A stretch of 64,000 nt of DNA from Saccharopolyspora shandongensis (lineage in GTDB: Bacteria > Actinomycetota > Actinomycetes > Mycobacteriales > Pseudonocardiaceae), in contig NZ_FNOK01000039.1 in NCBI RefSeq assembly GCF_900106995.1, positions 1 through 64,000 of the forward strand. Reading direction: 5' to 3'. Below, one piece after another: positions 62,596 through 64,000 of this stretch (positions are counted from its first letter, which is position 1; the number at the start of each line of letters is the position of its first letter). Both the position numbers and the translations under genes were made by a program. Under the pieces are notes generated by a model that saw only the letters and a program-made list of their open reading frames with translations, was not told where the DNA came from and did no database searches.

Positions 62596-63815
62596 GCGAT
62601 CTCGTCGATGTGGCCATCGTCGGTGCCGGGCCGTACGGCCTGTCGCTGGCCGCACACCTGCGCCGGACCGGCCTGTCCTTCCGGCAGTTCGGGTTGCCGA
62701 TGAACCTATGGCGCGCGCACATGCCGCGCGGCATGTACCTGAAGTCGCAGGGCTTCGCGTCGAACCTGTCCGACCCGGACGGCACCCACACGCTGCAGAA
62801 CTTCTGCCTGGAGACCGGGCGCCGCTACGCGGACTACGGAATTCCGGTGTCGCTGGAGAACTTCGTCGAATACGGCGAGTGGTTCCAGCAGGGCCGGGGC
62901 CTGGACGTGGAGGAGCAGCTGGTCACCGGCATCGAGCAGCGGCCGGGGCGCTTCGAGCTGACGCTGGCCGATGGGCAGCGCGTCGAGGCGAGCCAGGTGG
63001 TCGTCGCGGTCGGCGTGGAGTACTTCGCGCGGGTTCCGGGAGCTCTCGCGGACCTGCCCGCCGAGCTCTCCACGCACAGTTCGGTGCACGACGACCTCAG
63101 CGGCTTCGACGGCCAGGACGTGATCGTCCTGGGTGCCGGGCAGTCGGCGCTGGAGACCGCGGCGCTGCTGCACGAAAGCGGTGCCAACGCGCGGCTGGTG
63201 GCGCGCGCGCCGGGCATCGCGTGGAACGGCAAGCCGCTGCTGCCCGACCGTCCACTGCTGAACCGGATGCGCGAGCCGGAGGCCGGGCTGGGCTCGGGCC
63301 TGTCGACCTGGTTCTACTCCGAGCACCCGAAGCTGTTCCGGCACCTGCCTCGCTCGACCCGGATCTACCGGGCGCGCACCGCGCTCGGGCCGGCCGGCGG
63401 CTGGTGGCTGCGGGAGCGGGTCGAAGGGCGCTTCCCGGTGCACGTCGGGCACCGGCTGGACTGGGCCAAGGCCACCGGGGACCAGGTGCGGATCGGGGTG
63501 CGGGTCGGCGGCGGCGTCCGCGAGTTCACCGCGGACCACGTCATCAGCGCCACCGGCTACCCGCCGGACCTCAGCAGGCTGCCGATGCTCTCGCCCGGGC
63601 TGCGCGCGGCGATCCGCACCATCGACGCCACGCCGCGCGTCGGCCGCGACTTCGAGTCGTCGGTGCCGGGCCTGTACTTCGCCGGCCCGCTGGTGGCGCC
63701 GAGCCACGGCCCGGTCATGCGGTTCGTCTACGGCGCCGACTACGCGGTGCGGATGATCACCGAACGGCTCGTCGCGACCACGGCACGCCCGATCGCCGTC
63801 GGAGGTGCCGGATGA
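62592..63815 (+). CDS. Single-component FAD-dependent oxidoreductase/monooxygenase-like protein
   Basis: 407 aa. FAD motif VAIVGAGPYGLSLAAHLRRTGL with the GPYG of N-hydroxylating and flavin monooxygenases, NAD(P) motif VIVLGAGQSALETAALLHESG and ATGYPPDLSRLPML. ATGA overlap with the ATP-grasp gene. In a sugar cluster it could oxidise a sugar or an amine before or after ligation; substrate unknown. Confidence 0.83.
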   Translation: MSDLVDVAIVGAGPYGLSLAAHLRRTGLSFRQFGLPMNLWRAHMPRGMYLKSQGFASNLSDPDGTHTLQNFCLETGRRYADYGIPVSLENFVEYGEWFQQGRGLDVEEQLVTGIEQRPGRFELTLADGQRVEASQVVVAVGVEYFARVPGALADLPAELSTHSSVHDDLSGFDGQDVIVLGAGQSALETAALLHESGANARLVARAPGIAWNGKPLLPDRPLLNRMREPEAGLGSGLSTWFYSEHPKLFRHLPRSTRIYRARTALGPAGGWWLRERVEGRFPVHVGHRLDWAKATGDQVRIGVRVGGGVREFTADHVISATGYPPDLSRLPMLSPGLRAAIRTIDATPRVGRDFESSVPGLYFAGPLVAPSHGPVMRFVYGADYAVRMITERLVATTARPIAVGGAG

Positions 63816-64000
63816 GCATGACCGACCCCGCCGTCGCGCAGCCGTGGCCGCTCGCGGCCGGCAATCCCGGGCTGCGCGTGCGGCGGCAGGTCGGGGGCTG
63901 GGTGCTGCCCGCGGTCGACTTCGTCGTGCTGCTGCTGCTGATCCCGGTCGCCGGGGCGAACTGGCTGCTCGACGCGGGATACGCGTTGGTGGCGTTCGCC
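63812..64000 (+). CDS. Membrane protein, 3' end outside the window
   Basis: 63 residues visible: MSMTDPAVAQPWPL, then RVRRQVGGWVLPAVD and a hydrophobic FVVLLLLIPVAGANWLLD. The positively charged segment before a membrane helix, and its place in the cluster, fit a polyprenyl glycosylphosphotransferase or polysaccharide membrane protein, but too little is present to decide. ATGA overlap with the flavoprotein gene; ribosome site GGAGG. Confidence 0.55.
   Translation, partial: MSMTDPAVAQPWPLAAGNPGLRVRRQVGGWVLPAVDFVVLLLLIPVAGANWLLDAGYALVAFA

Overview
The window is high-GC actinobacterial chromosome, most like the Pseudonocardiaceae (Saccharopolyspora-like). The evidence is the very high GC, frequent GTG/TTG starts, two LLM-type F420-dependent oxidoreductases, a fused KorA/KorB ferredoxin oxidoreductase, a DUF397 gene and many crotonase, acyl-CoA dehydrogenase and acyl-CoA ligase genes. 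The genus is inferred from gene style, not from a search.

Layout. 1-5.07 kb is an accessory island: the 3' end of an IS3-type transposase, an IS481-type transposase, then an AT-richer two-gene cassette (a 4-TM SLATT/DUF4231-like protein and a small lipoprotein) lying between two 107-bp direct repeats that differ at one base, then a small membrane ORF and hairpin-dense DNA. 5.07-10.1 kb: LysR regulator divergent from crotonase, thioesterase, acyl-CoA ligase and an F420 oxidoreductase. 10.1-12.75 kb: a recombination scar (duplicated 3' end of the F420 gene abutting a broken histidine kinase), a Cys/Met-rich copper-storage-like protein and a spermidine-synthase-fold protein. 12.75-28.1 kb: a catabolic block with a Baeyer-Villiger monooxygenase, histidine phosphatase, three crotonases, acyl-CoA dehydrogenase, two phosphotransferase-fold proteins, SMP-30 lactonase, acyl-CoA ligase, an AtuA-family protein and an exporter. 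28.1-30.1 kb: NmrA/MerR pair and a TetR regulator. 30.4-36.6 kb: a tight five-gene minus-strand operon (crotonase, ADP-forming acyl-CoA synthetase, MFS symporter, two acyl-CoA dehydrogenases). 36.8-43.1 kb: DHA2 exporter, GntR, then IclR, OPT transporter and an M29/NicX-like enzyme. 43.4-49.2 kb: S33 peptidase, PAS-PAS-GGDEF protein, flavin disulfide reductase, nitroreductase and esterase. 49.6-52.5 kb: korAB. 52.56-53.85 kb: a complete IS481-type element with matched ends and a 14-bp target duplication, sitting in the loop of a terminator hairpin. 53.9-58.5 kb: broken DUF397 gene, second F420 oxidoreductase, secreted propeller, lipoprotein amidohydrolase. 58.9 kb to the right edge: the start of a polysaccharide cluster (deacetylase, nucleotide-sugar dehydrogenase, ATP-grasp ligase, flavoprotein, membrane protein cut by the window).

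How it fits together. The 5-28 kb genes read as a route from a ketone through an ester or lactone (monooxygenase), to a hydroxy acid (lactonase), to a CoA thioester (ligases), to beta-oxidation (dehydrogenase, crotonases). The 30-36.6 kb operon looks like uptake, activation and oxidation of a second organic acid.

Most interesting points: the repeat-bounded SLATT cassette; two clusters of palindromes built as (G/A)TTTC-N4-GAAA(C/T), the same architecture as ParB/Noc sites but with AATT or GCGC centres; the terminator split by an insertion sequence; and the 16-Cys, Met-rich protein.
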